DNA from: Geosiphon pyriformis
Lineage: Eukaryota > Glomeromycota > Glomeromycetes > Archaeosporales > Geosiphonaceae
Direction of reading: 5' to 3'
DNA: 64,000 nt
NCBI GenBank assembly: GCA_016748015.1
Contig: JAAOMT010000254.1
Span: 62,001-126,000, forward strand
The position numbers and the translations under genes are program-made. How positions within the stretch are numbered: the first letter of the stretch is position 1; every line of letters starts with the position of its first letter. Shown one piece after another: positions 32,942 through 45,479 of this stretch. The notes beneath the pieces are model-generated. The model saw nothing but the letters and a program-made list of their open reading frames with translations, had not been told where the DNA came from and made no database searches.

Positions 32942-34848
32942 TCATGTTTTAAATTTTTCTTTTATATCAGGATTTTTTTCTCGATTCTTGATTTGGTTGA
33001 GTGCCATCATGACCGGTTTGGCTGGACATCCATCAGGAGCAAAATGAACTATGAAATCACCATGTTCATATCTTTGGGGAAAAGTATTAAACGTATGATC
33101 GTCATCCGATAACAATAGAGCCTTAAAAAATTATTTTTTACGAAATCATGTTGCTTAGTTTTCGGTTGACTGTTAAATTCAAAAGAATAATTTTATTAAA
33201 AAAATCTGACATACCCCATCTTTCCATTTGGGTTCTCTCATCACATCCCATAAGGCTCGTTGCTCATAAAATTTTCCAAAATATTGCTCCTTCCTCCCTT
33301 GAACCTCTCTTAAGAAATGTGAACTCCAATCTGAGTTTCGCAATAAAAAGACACCTGCATTTATCATACCATCACCCTTGGGTTTTGCAACTATGAAATG
33401 CTTTTCTTCAAACAGTTTACTGCCTCCGGCGATCTGGACAAACTTTTCTAATAAACTTTCTAATGTTATATCTAAATTTACTATTACCGCATCAATATCT
33501 AACCAAAATAACCAATCATAATGGGGTAAGATCTTTTCTACTGCATCAATTTTTCCCCAAACGGTTTTTCGATTGCGGAAAATTTGCTGTGCAAATTCTG
33601 CAGATCTGGGGACAAAGTGATACCCATGTTTTTGAGCATATTCACGTTTGTTGTCTGCGGCTGGAACTACGGCATCAATCATGCAATTATCTTTATATAC
33701 AAAGCTACTAGTGGTAATAACTATCGAAGAGGTGTTACTACTTGACTGATTAACCTGGCGAATCGAAGGTGGAAGACATATAGAAGTTTTGACTATGTTC
33801 AACTGAGTACTCAAATCCGTAAATTCTCCGTCTTGGTAAATATGTCCAACTGCAAAAGTTGTTTCAGGTGACACACTTTCTAAATTATTTGCCCATTCAA
33901 TGATTCCAATTGGGTCATTGATTATGTGGAGAGGATTTGGGTATTTCTGACGGAAATAATAATAGGCTTTAGTCAAAATATTTGTGGTGTTGATGTTGGT
34001 CATCTCCACATTTTTAGTAATTTGGGGTAAGGCCTCAATAATAGCTGCAACAGCATTGAAGCCAAGGACAACAGCCGTATCATCGGGAAGGATCGAAAAT
34101 GAACCCCAAAGAAGATTTTGCTTTTGTTCAGGTGTCAAAATCCGTTCATTCAGAATTGACTTTTCAAAACTTATTTGCAACTTTTCAAGATGTACAACTG
34201 TGTAAATATCAGCAATCACGAGTTGATTATACTCAATCTTAAGCTTGTTTGCCTACACCGATTAAATATAAGAAATTTTGATTAAATATTGAAATTTTTG
34301 GTAAAGATTCTCTCAACATTACTCACCCAATTCAGAGCAGCTTCCTGCAATCCTGTCCCATTGACAGGATTTATTTCTTCAACATCATTAAATTCGATCG
34401 CCTCTGATTTGAAATCTCTCAATATATCTTTATTAGCCGGGTGTTTTTTATTTGGTTTTATTGCTTTAACCAAAAACTTATAATACACTTTTAGATTTCC
34501 TTGTGACCAACATGGAATCAAATTATCTTTAATTCCAAATAATTCCTTTCTTAACAATTTTCTCCTCATGATATCCTGTGTCTCCGAAACAATTACAAAA
34601 ACCAAATCATATTTCCCAGTTGAATTTCCGGTATTGATTACACCCTTTGATTCTACTAACTGCTCCCGTGGTGGGGGACTAAATACATTACCCTCAGCAT
34701 CGATAGTCGTATGCTCCAAAATGGAGTTAGGCACGAGTTGCGGCGAAGTTAAAAGGAAAATGATAAAGGCCGTAATGAAACCACCAATGTAGATGTACGT
34801 TCTACGAATCCCGAATCTTCCAGCTGTATACGAGACTTCTAGGGCCAT
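32942..34848 (-). CDS. Two-part glycosyltransferase: GT31-like region plus GT34 (Gma12/Mnn10) domain
   Basis: Predicted 579 residues from three exons: 34848-34327, 34252-33215, 33121-32942, all GT-AG and in frame. Residues about 16-38 form a signal anchor (TYIYIGGFITAFIIFLL), giving a type II Golgi membrane protein. The C-terminal half (about 350-570) is a clear GT34 domain: ADNKREYAQKHGY, the DxD metal/nucleotide-sugar motif DID at 426-428 in WLFWLDIDAVIVNLD, then INAGVFLLRNSDWS, YEQRALWDV and FNTFPQRYEHGDFIVHF. Fungal GT34 enzymes add alpha-galactose or alpha-mannose to Golgi glycans. The N-terminal half (about 55-330) resembles a GT31 beta-glycosyltransferase (RRKLLRKELFG, ADIYTVVHLEKL, PDD at 230-232); this match is weaker. 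If real, the protein carries two transferase modules. Sugar specificity cannot be told from sequence. Confidence 0.88.
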
Positions 34849-35635
34849 AATATATAAATATAAATGTGGTTTTTTGTCTACTCATAGAAAATTTCAACTT
34901 TTACTACTTGCGGTATCCTTTCTCGATTTGGCAATCACGCACATGATAATATCAAATGAGCTTGACCTCATTGCGCTAGTGCATATTAGATTCCTTTTTA
35001 GAATTTTAATATTTATTTATTAGTAATTCTAATAAATATTAGTTTAATTAAAATAGAAAATAACTTATTTTTATATAAAATTGAATATAGATTATATATT
35101 TAATTTTTTATTATGTCTTAAGTAATTTATAGTGTTTTATAATTAAAAACACTTTATTATGGACAGATTCAAATATTATGGTCTTGTTTTTTACAAATTT
35201 TACATTTACATATTTGAATTGAAGAAAAACCATTTTTAACAATTTTAAATTAGAATAAATTTTATTAAATATATGATTTTTAATGAGCAATATTTTGTTA
35301 AGAGTAATTTAAAGCACCTAAAAGATGTTTTCGAATTTGTTAATTAAAAAAATTCTTAATTGTAAAAGATATGATTAAAATTTAAATAAATTAAATATAT
35401 ATCATTTCTTGTTAATATGAAATTAAAAATTGATATATTTGATTTACTTTTTTAAACAATAGATTTAAACTTAAAATAGCTGTTAGAATATTAATTTTAG
35501 GATTAATTATTATAAAAATACAATTTGTATTTACTTAATACCAAATAAAATAAAATTAGTATAAATAATTAATTAATAAACTTTATTTTTTAAAAATATA
35601 TCTGTTTATTATAAATAGTTTTTAAAATTACATGT
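34849..35635. other. Upstream flank of the glycosyltransferase gene, grading into AT-rich DNA
   Basis: 34849-35000 is normal composition and likely holds the promoter and 5' UTR. From 35010 on it is A/T filler. No gene is visible. Confidence 0.6.
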
Positions 35636-36511
35636 TGTTATTTATAGAATATAGAAATTATATATTAATACATAAATTAGCCAATCAGAATAGATATAGT
35701 AAAAAGTAGAATTCCAAGATTTCTTTCAAAGAAATTGCAAGATTCCAGAATTATAGGATTCCTATATAAGGAATTACAGGATTCCAAAAATTCCAAAATT
35801 CTTGGCTAGAGAATTAAAAAATTTAAGAAATTTCATATAATAAAATTTATATATATATAGTAATAGTATTAGAAGCAAAAAAGACAGAATTATTAGTTTA
35901 AAATCTCCAGTTCCATTTCCAGATCTATTTCTTTATATAATAGTATTCTATAACTTAAAGTGGAAATATTAAATATCAATAAAAGATTTTTCAAATATTG
36001 CAATCCATTTTTCCACTATTAACAATTCATGTTAATAATTGTTAATACTTAACTACACTAGACCAATAGCTCTTGATCATAACTATTAACAAAATACTAA
36101 TTCTTTCTTGCCTTGACTTATTTCTTTATTTCTTTTTTTTTCTTTTGTTTTGTTTTGTTTATTATTTATTAATTGATTAAAAATTAATGCAGAGAGTTAC
36201 TGATGTCAAAGGAATTAGTAAAAAACCCATGAAACAAAGGTAAAACACTTATTATTGAAGATAGCTTATCAGAAGGATTACTAGCCATCACACTGAAAAA
36301 AAAATTTGATGAAATTACAATTTTAGAAAGCTATGAACAAAACAATACTTGAATCTCTGTTTATTATACAAAAAACTCAAAACCAAAGCCTTTAGATTAC
36401 AAAAACCTTCAAATCACCAAAATCTTTAAATATTACCAACTATATCACTTATTAAGCACCAAATTACAGATTTGTTATTTGTTTCTAAATCTTAAATAAT
36501 CATTTATAACA
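35636..36511 (+). repeat. Solo LTR type A
   Basis: Matches 13703-14556 along its length, including the tandem 'gattccagaatt' block, the 'caatagctcttgatcat' segment (36063-36079) and the TGTTA start and TAACA end. No coding region is attached on either side, so it arose by LTR-LTR recombination. No matching five-base target duplication is visible. Confidence 0.82.
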
Positions 36512-38942
36512 ATATTATTCAAGATTTTTTTGTTGTAATACTATTAAAATTGTTTTTAATACAATATCTGTATTTAATATTTGTAAAATTAATCCTATTT
36601 GTTTAAATTTAAGTTTTTAAATAACAGAATATTTAATAATATATTAGATAGTTTATGATTATATTATTATGATTTAAGAATTTAGCAAAAATAATATAAA
36701 TTATTCAAACATAATATAACACAATAATAATTTTAAAAAGATAATAATTAACATAATAATAAGCATTATTTTATAATAATAGTAAATATTAGTTTATAAT
36801 AATAGTTAATACTAATTAATAATAACAGTAAATACCAAGTTAAAATATTAAAAAAAAATATTATAATATGTTTTTCATAAAATTATAAACATATATATAT
36901 ATAGTAACTTTAATATTAAGAAAAATAACATGTTATAAAACAATTTATTTAATAGTTTTTACTTTAATTATCTTTTAATTTTTACTTTTAATAAATATCC
37001 AAAAAAATTTTAAATAAAAAAAATTCAGAAATAATATTAAAATAAAATTATTATAATTCAAAGTATTAAGAAATTTACTTGTATTATTTACTAAATAAAA
37101 TTATTATTTATTAATTGAATCTTTTAAAAAAATAATTTCCAATTAAAATTATTCAAATTATTACTAATTAATAAAAGCTTTATTGTAAGAATTAAGAAAA
37201 ACACTAAAAATTATTAATATTTTATGTTTCTAAATTAGAGAAATATTTTAAACAATTACAAAAATAACCTTAAAAAAACCCTAAACAGTAACTAGATTTT
37301 AGTTTACCTTCTAAAAAAAATACATATATATATATACAATAATTAAAAATTAAAAAATAATTTATATTACAATATTAAAAAAAGCTTTTAGTATAATATT
37401 AATATTATTACACAAATAAAATTAAAAAACTTATAAAAGACTAATTGCAATTAAAATAGAATATTAATATTTAATATATTAAAAAAACTATCTTATAATA
37501 ATATTTAGTATTATAAATTATTATATACTAGTATTTATTGGCTTTAAGTAATTATTTATATATAATAAAAAGACAGTTTGTTAATTAAGTTACTGTTTTT
37601 TATTGTTAATCTTTTAATACAAATTTTTTAAAAATATTATATTTATTTTTCTGATTATATTTAAAAATAATACAATATTATTAATAAAAAAGTGTTATTT
37701 TGTAACATATATTCTTAGAAATATGTAAAAATATTAAAACTTTGTATTATTATTTTACAAAAATTATATAATTTTTTTAAAAATAATAATATTATATAAA
37801 TATAATTTGTAATTTTATAAAAAAATATAACTATTTATAAAATTAAAAAATGACATTAAATTTATTTTAAAGTTTTTTGATTATAAACTTATTAATATGT
37901 TTTTATATATAGTTAAATATAAAATTATAACATAAATAATATTATATGTTATAAGTAAATTAATTTAACAAAAAAAATGAATTAATTTAGTAATTTTTTT
38001 AAAAATTTATTATATTTTTTTAAAATAAATGAAAATATATAAATTAATATAAACCTATTTGTTTTATAAAAAATAAATAATATAAGCATTTTTTGCTTAA
38101 CAATAATTTTAAATTTAGTTACAGTTTTAATTCTGAATAGTTGTAAATTTTTTTAAAAGTAAATAAATTAAAAAATAAGTTAATTGTAGTAATAAATATA
38201 AAACATTACAATAAAAATATATACTAATTTATTAATTGCTTACAAATATTTAATATTGTTTATTAGAAAAAATTACATATTTTTATTTTATATTTACACA
38301 AAATAATTATTCTTTTATTCTAAAAGATAAACATAAAAAAATGTTTTGTAATTACAAAGAATATATTCTGTTTTTACAGATAAAATATTCTTAGTTTATA
38401 AGATATTTTTTATTTTACAACTAATTTTTATATTATAAGATATTTGTATATTACAGCTATTATTAACTGAATAACTTAGTAAAACTCTCAAATTGGTATT
38501 AAATAGCTGATAATAGCTGTGTTTTATTAAAAAATTGGTTAAATTTAATTATTTTAAAAAAGTAAAAGTAGTAATATAAACATGATATGTATAATAAACA
38601 ATAAAAATTTTTTTTGGTATAAATAATTACATAATACAAATAAAAAATTTATTTTCAACAAATAACCAACATAAATTCCAAAAATATTTATTTTATTATT
38701 AAAATATCTTTGCTATATTTTCTTAAAAGTTTAAATAAGTGATTTATATAATTAATTAATTAATTTTATATATTATTACTATTATTTATTATCATAATTA
38801 TTATATATATAATAATAATATTATAGTTGTTTTTATTTTTTAGTTACATAATTTTTTATATAAATATAAAATTAATTTACATTAAATCTATTATAAAGTA
38901 AGAAAAAATTATTATTTTTTTATTAATAATTTAATAAATATA
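36512..38942. other. AT-rich gene-free DNA
   Basis: Almost pure A/T sequence with short homopolymers and dinucleotide runs. No frame, RNA gene or known repeat could be recognised. Confidence 0.7.
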
Positions 38943-39740
38943 ATATTATCAACTAAAATTTGAGATATTATTTAGCATGAAATTATTTTTATAATTTCTA
39001 TTATTAATTAGTACATATTATTATTTTAATTTATTATATTAAATTATTTAAATTATTATTTAATTAATAACCTATTTATACAGAATACAAATATAACCAA
39101 ATTGTAATATTCAGATATAACATTTAAAATTCACCAAAATATTTAGTAATTCAATAAAATATTTAATATTTCATTAAAATAATCTATAATTTACAAAAAT
39201 AACTTGTAGTTTGACAAAATATATCTTTAATTTACCAAAAAATTAAGAAAAAAAAAGTATTAAAGCATAAAATAATATTATAATAAGTTGTATAAAAAAA
39301 AAACTTCTTTCTTTAAAAAATTTATCTTATTCAAAATTAATTTTTTATTAGATATTTTTCTTATAAATTAATTCCAATAAAAAAACACACTTTAAAAAAT
39401 ATAAAAATCTTAAAATATTTCTGTTTAAAATTAATTATTAATAGGTTTAGATTCAAAACAATTTTCTTAACATATTTTATTATTTTTTTTTTTAATTTAA
39501 TTTATTTTTTTTAGTTTATTTTCTTTTCTTTTTTTATTTTTTATTTTTTATTTATATTATTGAATAGTTTATAGTCGAGATTTTTTGTAAAAGAGTTGAC
39601 TTTTATAGCAAAGTATTTACACACATTTTTAAAAAGCTTACAGATAAAATTTTTTTATAAAAAAGTCGATTTTTATTATAAAATAACTATATAAATAATT
39701 GGCATAGAATTGGCCATTCCATCATAAACCCAATAGCATA
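38943..39740 (+). repeat. Solo LTR related to type D, decayed
   Basis: Aligns with the type D LTR (59843-59001, minus). Shared landmarks are 'taacttgtagtttgacaaaat' (39200-39220), 'ataagttgtataaaa', the T-rich tract and a 3' end with 'ggccattccatcataaaccca'. Most C and G positions are lost. Boundaries are approximate. Confidence 0.65.
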
Positions 39741-40339
39741 TACAATCCAAAGTATAAAAAAATATTTTAGAAGAAAAATTAGCTTATTAAAAGTTTATTA
39801 ACTTTTATTAATAGTAGAATTAACAACAAAAATAGTATTAACAATATTAAGAAAAAGATAAAAAAAACTTCTAATAATAATAACTCAGCCAAAAAAAAAA
39901 TTATTTTATGTTTTTAAAATTAATAATATTTAAACTATAAAATATTTAGATAAAGTAAAAATTATTTATAAAATTTATTAAAAATAATAAAAAATAATAA
40001 ATAATAAACAAATCTTAATTTTATTAATAATAAACTGAAAAAAATAATAAATATAAAACATAAAATTTAAATAATTATTTTCTTTTTATATAAAATATTA
40101 TTTAATAAATAGCAAAAACAGTATTAGTATTAAAGTTAAAAATAATTATTTTTTGTTATTTTAGAATTTTATATTTTTAATCTAATTATTTTTTTTAAAT
40201 AATAAAAGTTTGAAATTTTTTCTTAATTTTTTTTTGTTTTTTAAGCAAAACTAATAATTTTTTAATTGTTAAATAATCTTTTTTACTTATTTCTTAATTT
40301 TTAATTTATAAGTTTGTTTATTGTAATATTTTTTTTATT
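39741..40339. other. AT-rich gene-free DNA
   Basis: A/T filler between the decayed LTR and the LINE 3' tail. Nothing recognisable. Confidence 0.6.
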
Positions 40340-40480
40340 ATGTGATTAATGAATGAAGTCCAATTATTATCTAGTACATAGAATCAAACTAAATGGAACA
40401 CACTAAATACAGCTTATGCATTTACTATATGTGGCCAATCACTTAGGCCAAACAAAACAATACTATACACTTATATTACA
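40340..40480 (-). mobile_element. LINE 3' end fragment
   Basis: Reverse complement of the LINE 3' UTR: it carries the equivalents of 'tggctagccacatgtag', 'gtttggttctatgtactag' and 'caattgggctacac' from copy 1, each with several changes. Only the 3' UTR is present. LINE copy 3 on the same strand stops before its 3' UTR at 54535, so this may be its separated tail. Confidence 0.75.
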
Positions 40481-41429
40481 GTCAGGGAAATTTTCCGATT
40501 TGTCAATGGAAATTATTCTTTTTATGGTAGTAAAAAAAATTAAAGAAGTTTCTGAAAATAATTGTAAAACACTAAACAAAATTTCTGAAATATTACTCTT
40601 TTTTTTTATAAGCCATCATTACTATCAGAAGACAATGACAGAACTATTATATCTGGCTTGTTGTTTATGGGTATTATGAGAGTTTTAATAATAGTTAACA
40701 TATAGTACAGTACTGCTGCTCTTGGTGCTTTAAAGACTGGTGGTACTTCAGAAACTGGTAGTGCTTTGAAGACTGTTTTTACAGGTATTGATGAAGTTAT
40801 TCTGGATCAAATTTTGGCTAACAAGATTACTTTTTCTCTATATTGGGAAAAGGAATTAACAGACCTACAAGCAAAAATAATGGCCTAATAGAATTCTCTG
40901 GAAACAAGTTTGTTAATATAACATTGTTTGAGCAAATCAACTGAGAACAGAGTTTGAATTTACCTTTCCTTAAGAAGAGAAATGTGACCAATAATAAAAT
41001 TCAGAGCATAAGAATTCTGATATATACCCAATAAATACATTTTTACACCAACTTTGGCATCTGTGATTAAAAAAGGGCTCTATACTAGCAATTATATTCA
41101 TTATTTGACCAATATTTAGTATTAACAAGTAAAAGTTTGACTGATAGTTTTAAAAATGTATTAAAAATCAACTTTTTTGAAGCAAATAAATCCACATTGA
41201 ATGCTTTTCATAATCCGAACATAATCACATAGAATGGAGATTTAGACCTAAACTCAACATATTATGTTTTAAAAATACCAATTATAAATAATAATGCATT
41301 CAATCCAACATAAACAAAACTGTACACAATACAATATATTTTTAACTTCTTAAAGGATATTTATTAGACTGTTATACAATCAACTTAATAAGTTTCGAAA
41401 ACATGATCACTTAAAAGAGATATTAGAGA
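40481..41429. other. Unassigned decayed sequence, weakly coding-like
   Basis: 40710-40890 on + has a short protein-like run (LGALKTGGTSETGSALKTVF, then a Glu/Leu-rich helix) that ends in stops. The rest has no readable frame. Composition is less A/T-rich than the deserts, so it is probably part of a dead mobile element. Confidence 0.4.
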
Positions 41430-43880
41430 GTTAATAATAAATAATTATTGTAATTTTATTAACAGATTTACATTTTTTGATAATCTGCTTTTTTACTTGT
41501 TACTAGAATTAGTTTCCAAGTATCTAACAATGTTTTCTTAATTTGCCTTGCTTTAAGAAAGTCTATTTTTTTTATCTATGCAATTTCACTGAATTTTTTC
41601 ATTTCTTTGCTTAATATCTATTTATGGCCAATATTACAAAAAACACAATTAGAGACATTTGGATTTACAAACTGTGTTTTTTTTATCTGAACTCTAAATT
41701 GATTTGATTTAGCAATAAAGCTAGAACATGTACGAGATCTGTATATTTTACTTTTAGAATATCCAATAACATTAAAAAAGTTAGTATGCAATTTCTCAAA
41801 TTTGATACAGTTATGTGCTACAATTTCCCAATGTCATTGTGAAAGTGTAGAAAAAATCAATGATTTGAGTGTTTTGTTAATTTTTTTAAGTATTGCATTA
41901 TGATCTTGATGTTGATTTAAAAGTTTAGATTGAGAAATTACAATTTTTTCTTAAATCAGCTTGTAAACTTTAGGCTTTAATTGTAATTATTGTTTTTCAT
42001 TAGCAATTTTAATTAATTGGTAAATAGAATGACACCAAGCAGACCAAATTGGTGCAAACATTTGTCTAGCTACAAGTTTTAATAAAACCTATTAAAACAA
42101 ACTCCAGTATAAAAGTTAATAATTGCTTGTAAATAAAAAAAGACTTGTTCATACTTTAACCTAAACGTAGGATCTGTTTTATTTTGGGCTCATTCTAAGT
42201 AACCTTCAACAAATAGATTTTTCTTAAAAACAACATATGACCACATTAATTCAGAAGTCATTGCATGCCTATATATAATACATATTGAATTTCACAACTT
42301 ATGATGATCAGGACATTTTTTAAAAAACTGCAGTTGACTTTCACTCCAATATTTTTAACATTGTGCAAAGTATTTTATATCAATATTCCAATTCAGCTCA
42401 ACAAATGTTTTTAGCATATTCATTTCTTCATGAAGAGCACCCAAAACCAATATAAGTCAAAGAAAGTTTTTTTTGATTATTTGTACATGATAATAAAGTA
42501 CTCTATTACATGTTACTATAACCTATCTGTGGCTACTATCTTTAATGCCAGATAATTCTTTAATATGTTCAAAAATCTTTTGAATATTGGCAATTGAGTT
42601 TGAATTTATGGCTATTGGATTAGAAACATATAATTGCGACATATAAACATCAATTTCTAGATACAATTGTGTATTTTCAAATGTATGAGAATAAGGAATG
42701 GGTTTTTTGGTAATGTCAGCTGATTTATTCAATTGATTTATTTTGGTGATTGTTGGTAATTTGTTATAGCATACAGGACAAACTTACTTATTATCAATGT
42801 TAGACAATTAACAAGTTGGACATTTTTTTAGAGAACTAATTTGGCTTTAATGTTGTACTAATTCATCAATCATATTTGTTTTTTGACTTTTTTTTGCACA
42901 AAGCTCTTCTAAAATAATAGTAAGATAATTAGTAAGTTTTTTATGAATTTCATTTATCATATCTGAAGTTAAAAAAAATAATTTCTTATATTCTTTTTCG
43001 GGAAATTCAGAATACAACCAAGAGTCTATATTTTAAATATTATTAATTTAATTATAATTAAAAGCAATAAAATTCGTGACAATATTAAATATGACTGTAT
43101 TATATCTGCAATCTAAGTAATTTTTTTGACTTTTTTGTTCATTGTCAAAGGCTAAAAATAAAAATTCTTTGGGAAGTTTTAACTGTTCTATAGCCAAACT
43201 TTCTAACCAGTTAGTAAACTTTTTATAGCAACTGGAACTTATAATATGATTATTAATATTAATGACTATTTTCAATTTTGTTATTGAATATTTGATTGCT
43301 AAAGTGGCTAAATTAATAGCAAAAACATATTTTAAGTGTCTTGATTTATATATAGTATCAATTGCTACAACACATTTAAAAAGCTTTTCCCTTTCATTTT
43401 GATATTCATCTTCATTATGAGTAAGAGTTTTAATAAATCTTACAATAACTGGATTTTGTTTTGCAAGCCATGTTAAAGGACAATATTCTAAAAGACTATC
43501 TAAACTAAAACATTCATGCTTTTTTTTCAAACTTATTATATTATTATACAAATTATTTTATTCCTTTTTGGCAATTTTTTTTATAGATTTAATATGATCT
43601 TGTTAATTATTAAATGCTTTATCTAATTGCTTTTTTAATGTCACATTCTCAGATAATAATTGCTGATTAATATTTTCTAACTTCTGTATTTATTTTATAT
43701 AAACTTCATATATTAAATCTGACAAGAATACTTGGACTTCAAAATCAAAAAAAGGTTTTTCTAATTCTAACAATTTGTTATCATTAAAAAGTCTTGGTTT
43801 TTTTCTTTCTGTTTTTTTTAAATCTAAAAAAGTTGAAACATTTGATTTAGTAATTTATTTAATAAAAAACTTTTAAACAA
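41430..43880 (-). pseudogene. Decayed CDS of an uncharacterised repeat family
   Basis: Long minus-strand frame with recurring stops. The N-terminal part (43850-43560) is coiled-coil-like (LENINQQLLSENVTLKKQL). The best segment (43551-43048, 167 codons) includes LEYCPLTWLAKQNPVIVRF, FIKTLTHNEDEYQ and PKEFLFLAFDNEQKSQKNYL. A pair of CxxC motifs near 42820 and 42775 suggests a zinc site. 42732-42523 encodes PIPYSHTFENTQLYLEIDVY. The 3' part (42480-41440) keeps pieces such as WSYVVFKKNLFVEGYLE. I believe relatives are multi-copy in glomeromycete genomes, but function is unknown to me. An acidic 'AFDNEQ' could be part of a transposase-like site; this is a guess. Confidence 0.55.
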
Positions 43881-44383
43881 CAATCTGATTATAATGTCTT
43901 TTACATAAAGAGTAATTGTTTAGAGAGTCAAATAATATAGTTAATCTAAAAAATACTTAGTTATTTCTGTTATTCTTTCTGCTGCAATACTAGCTAATAT
44001 ATATCACTATCTTTAACTTTCTTTAATCTTACATTTTACTAATTAACTTTTGTTATATTTACTGGTAAGAGATTTCAACAAACAGGGTAAGTCTTTGATA
44101 TTCATTATAAAGCAAAATGTAATTTTAAATCCAATTTAATAAAAAACTACTATGTAAAATTGTGTGAATCCTTATGAATTCTGAAACTTTGTGTTTATAA
44201 AAGTATGTTTCTACTGTTAGTTTTGATTTTTATTTGAAGTATTTGATCAATAAAGTATTATTAAATTCTCTATGTTAATAATGCTAAACACCAATTAGAT
44301 TACAAGAATTTTTTGTGGATTATTTCAGAATTGATCTATAAAATTTAAAATCTCCCTAATTGTATTAACAAAAGCATTACCAC
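43881..44383. other. Flank of the decayed family, no gene
   Basis: AT-rich DNA between the decayed CDS start and the type C LTR. It may hold the 5' region of that CDS. Nothing else is recognisable. Confidence 0.5.
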
Positions 44384-45437
44384 TGTTACCTAAGTAAAAA
44401 AACCAATCTGAAGTTATGAAGAAACATGACCAAGAATGTAACATAACACAGAATAGTATGCAATAACATTAAATAATACGTTATAACTTAAGATAGTGCA
44501 GAATAACATGTTATAACATAAGATAACACAAAATAACATATAATAACACCAGATAATATGTTATAACATAGAATAATTAGTAATAATGTAAAAAAATGAA
44601 ACAATAACAGAAATAACAAAGCAATAGTTAGCAATAATAAAACAATCAAAAGCAATCCTATAAAACCAAAAATATATATAAAAGCAAGTAGTTATAGAAA
44701 GTAGAAATGGCAAACAAATAGATACAAATCACTAAACAAGAATCAAATATTCTTACCTCTTCCATCATTTATTTTATTCTATCTTCATCTTCTGAAATAA
44801 ATCAATTATTAAGAAATCAGAATCACAAATTCATGTTCTTGAACTTTGTAAAATTTACATGAACTAATAATTGTTTTGTATCTTTATTCCAGAATAGATG
44901 CTCTTAGCATAACTGTCTCAAACTATTAACAATTTGGACCAATCACTCTTGATCACAGTGATTGATAATACTAATTTATCTTTTTTTTTATTTTCTTTCT
45001 TTTCTTTTATTTTCTTTCTTTTCTTTTATTTTCTTTTTATTTTTCTCTTGTGAAGCAGCAACATAGTAAAATTAACTGTCTAAGAATAGACTTCATGATA
45101 GTTTAGTAAAAAAGGGAAGCTCTCTCTAAGTTTTTGGATATTAACATTATCTTGATAGCTTACTAAAAAGGCAAAAAAACACCACCAGACTCTAATGACT
45201 GTGCTTGTTAGCTTGGAATAGAAAGTTCACCTTTATAAGAAGTTGCAATCAACGAAAACCAAAACTCTGTGCCTTATAACCAAAAAACTCAATAGGTAAA
45301 TTCACAACCAGTAAAATAAGACCTTTAGAGACTGATAATCAAGATTAAGCAACCAGAATTACATAAAACATGCCTTACCAATAATTGAGAGCACTAAACA
45401 TTACCATCTTCTTACTTTACCAAGTTTACTCATAACA
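44384..45437 (+). repeat. Type C LTR, 5' LTR
   Basis: Begins TGTTACC and ends CATAACA; about 1054 bases. Its partner at 53500-54534 is collinear throughout. A tandem block of about 15-25 base units around 'aacatgttataacat' occupies 44440-44600. A primer-binding site and gag follow. Confidence 0.9.
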
Positions 45438-45439
45438 TT

Positions 45440-45456
45440 TGGTGCTTCTTGTAAGG
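45440..45456 (+). other. Primer-binding site (tRNA)
   Basis: TGGTGCTTCTTGTAAGG begins two bases after the LTR. Compared with the type B site it differs by C-to-T and G-to-A changes, so both probably derive from the same primer tRNA with acceptor 5' strand GCUCCCU. Confidence 0.65.
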
Positions 45457-45479
45457 TTATAAATCCACAAAAACAGAGC

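Noticed and set aside
33148-34792. Several plus-strand frames opposite the glycosyltransferase gene
   Set aside because: Antisense to well-supported GT34 coding sequence; no independent motifs.
40416-40679. 87-codon plus frame starting MHLLYVANHLGQTKQ
   Set aside because: Its first part is the antisense of a LINE 3' UTR; the remainder shows no motif.
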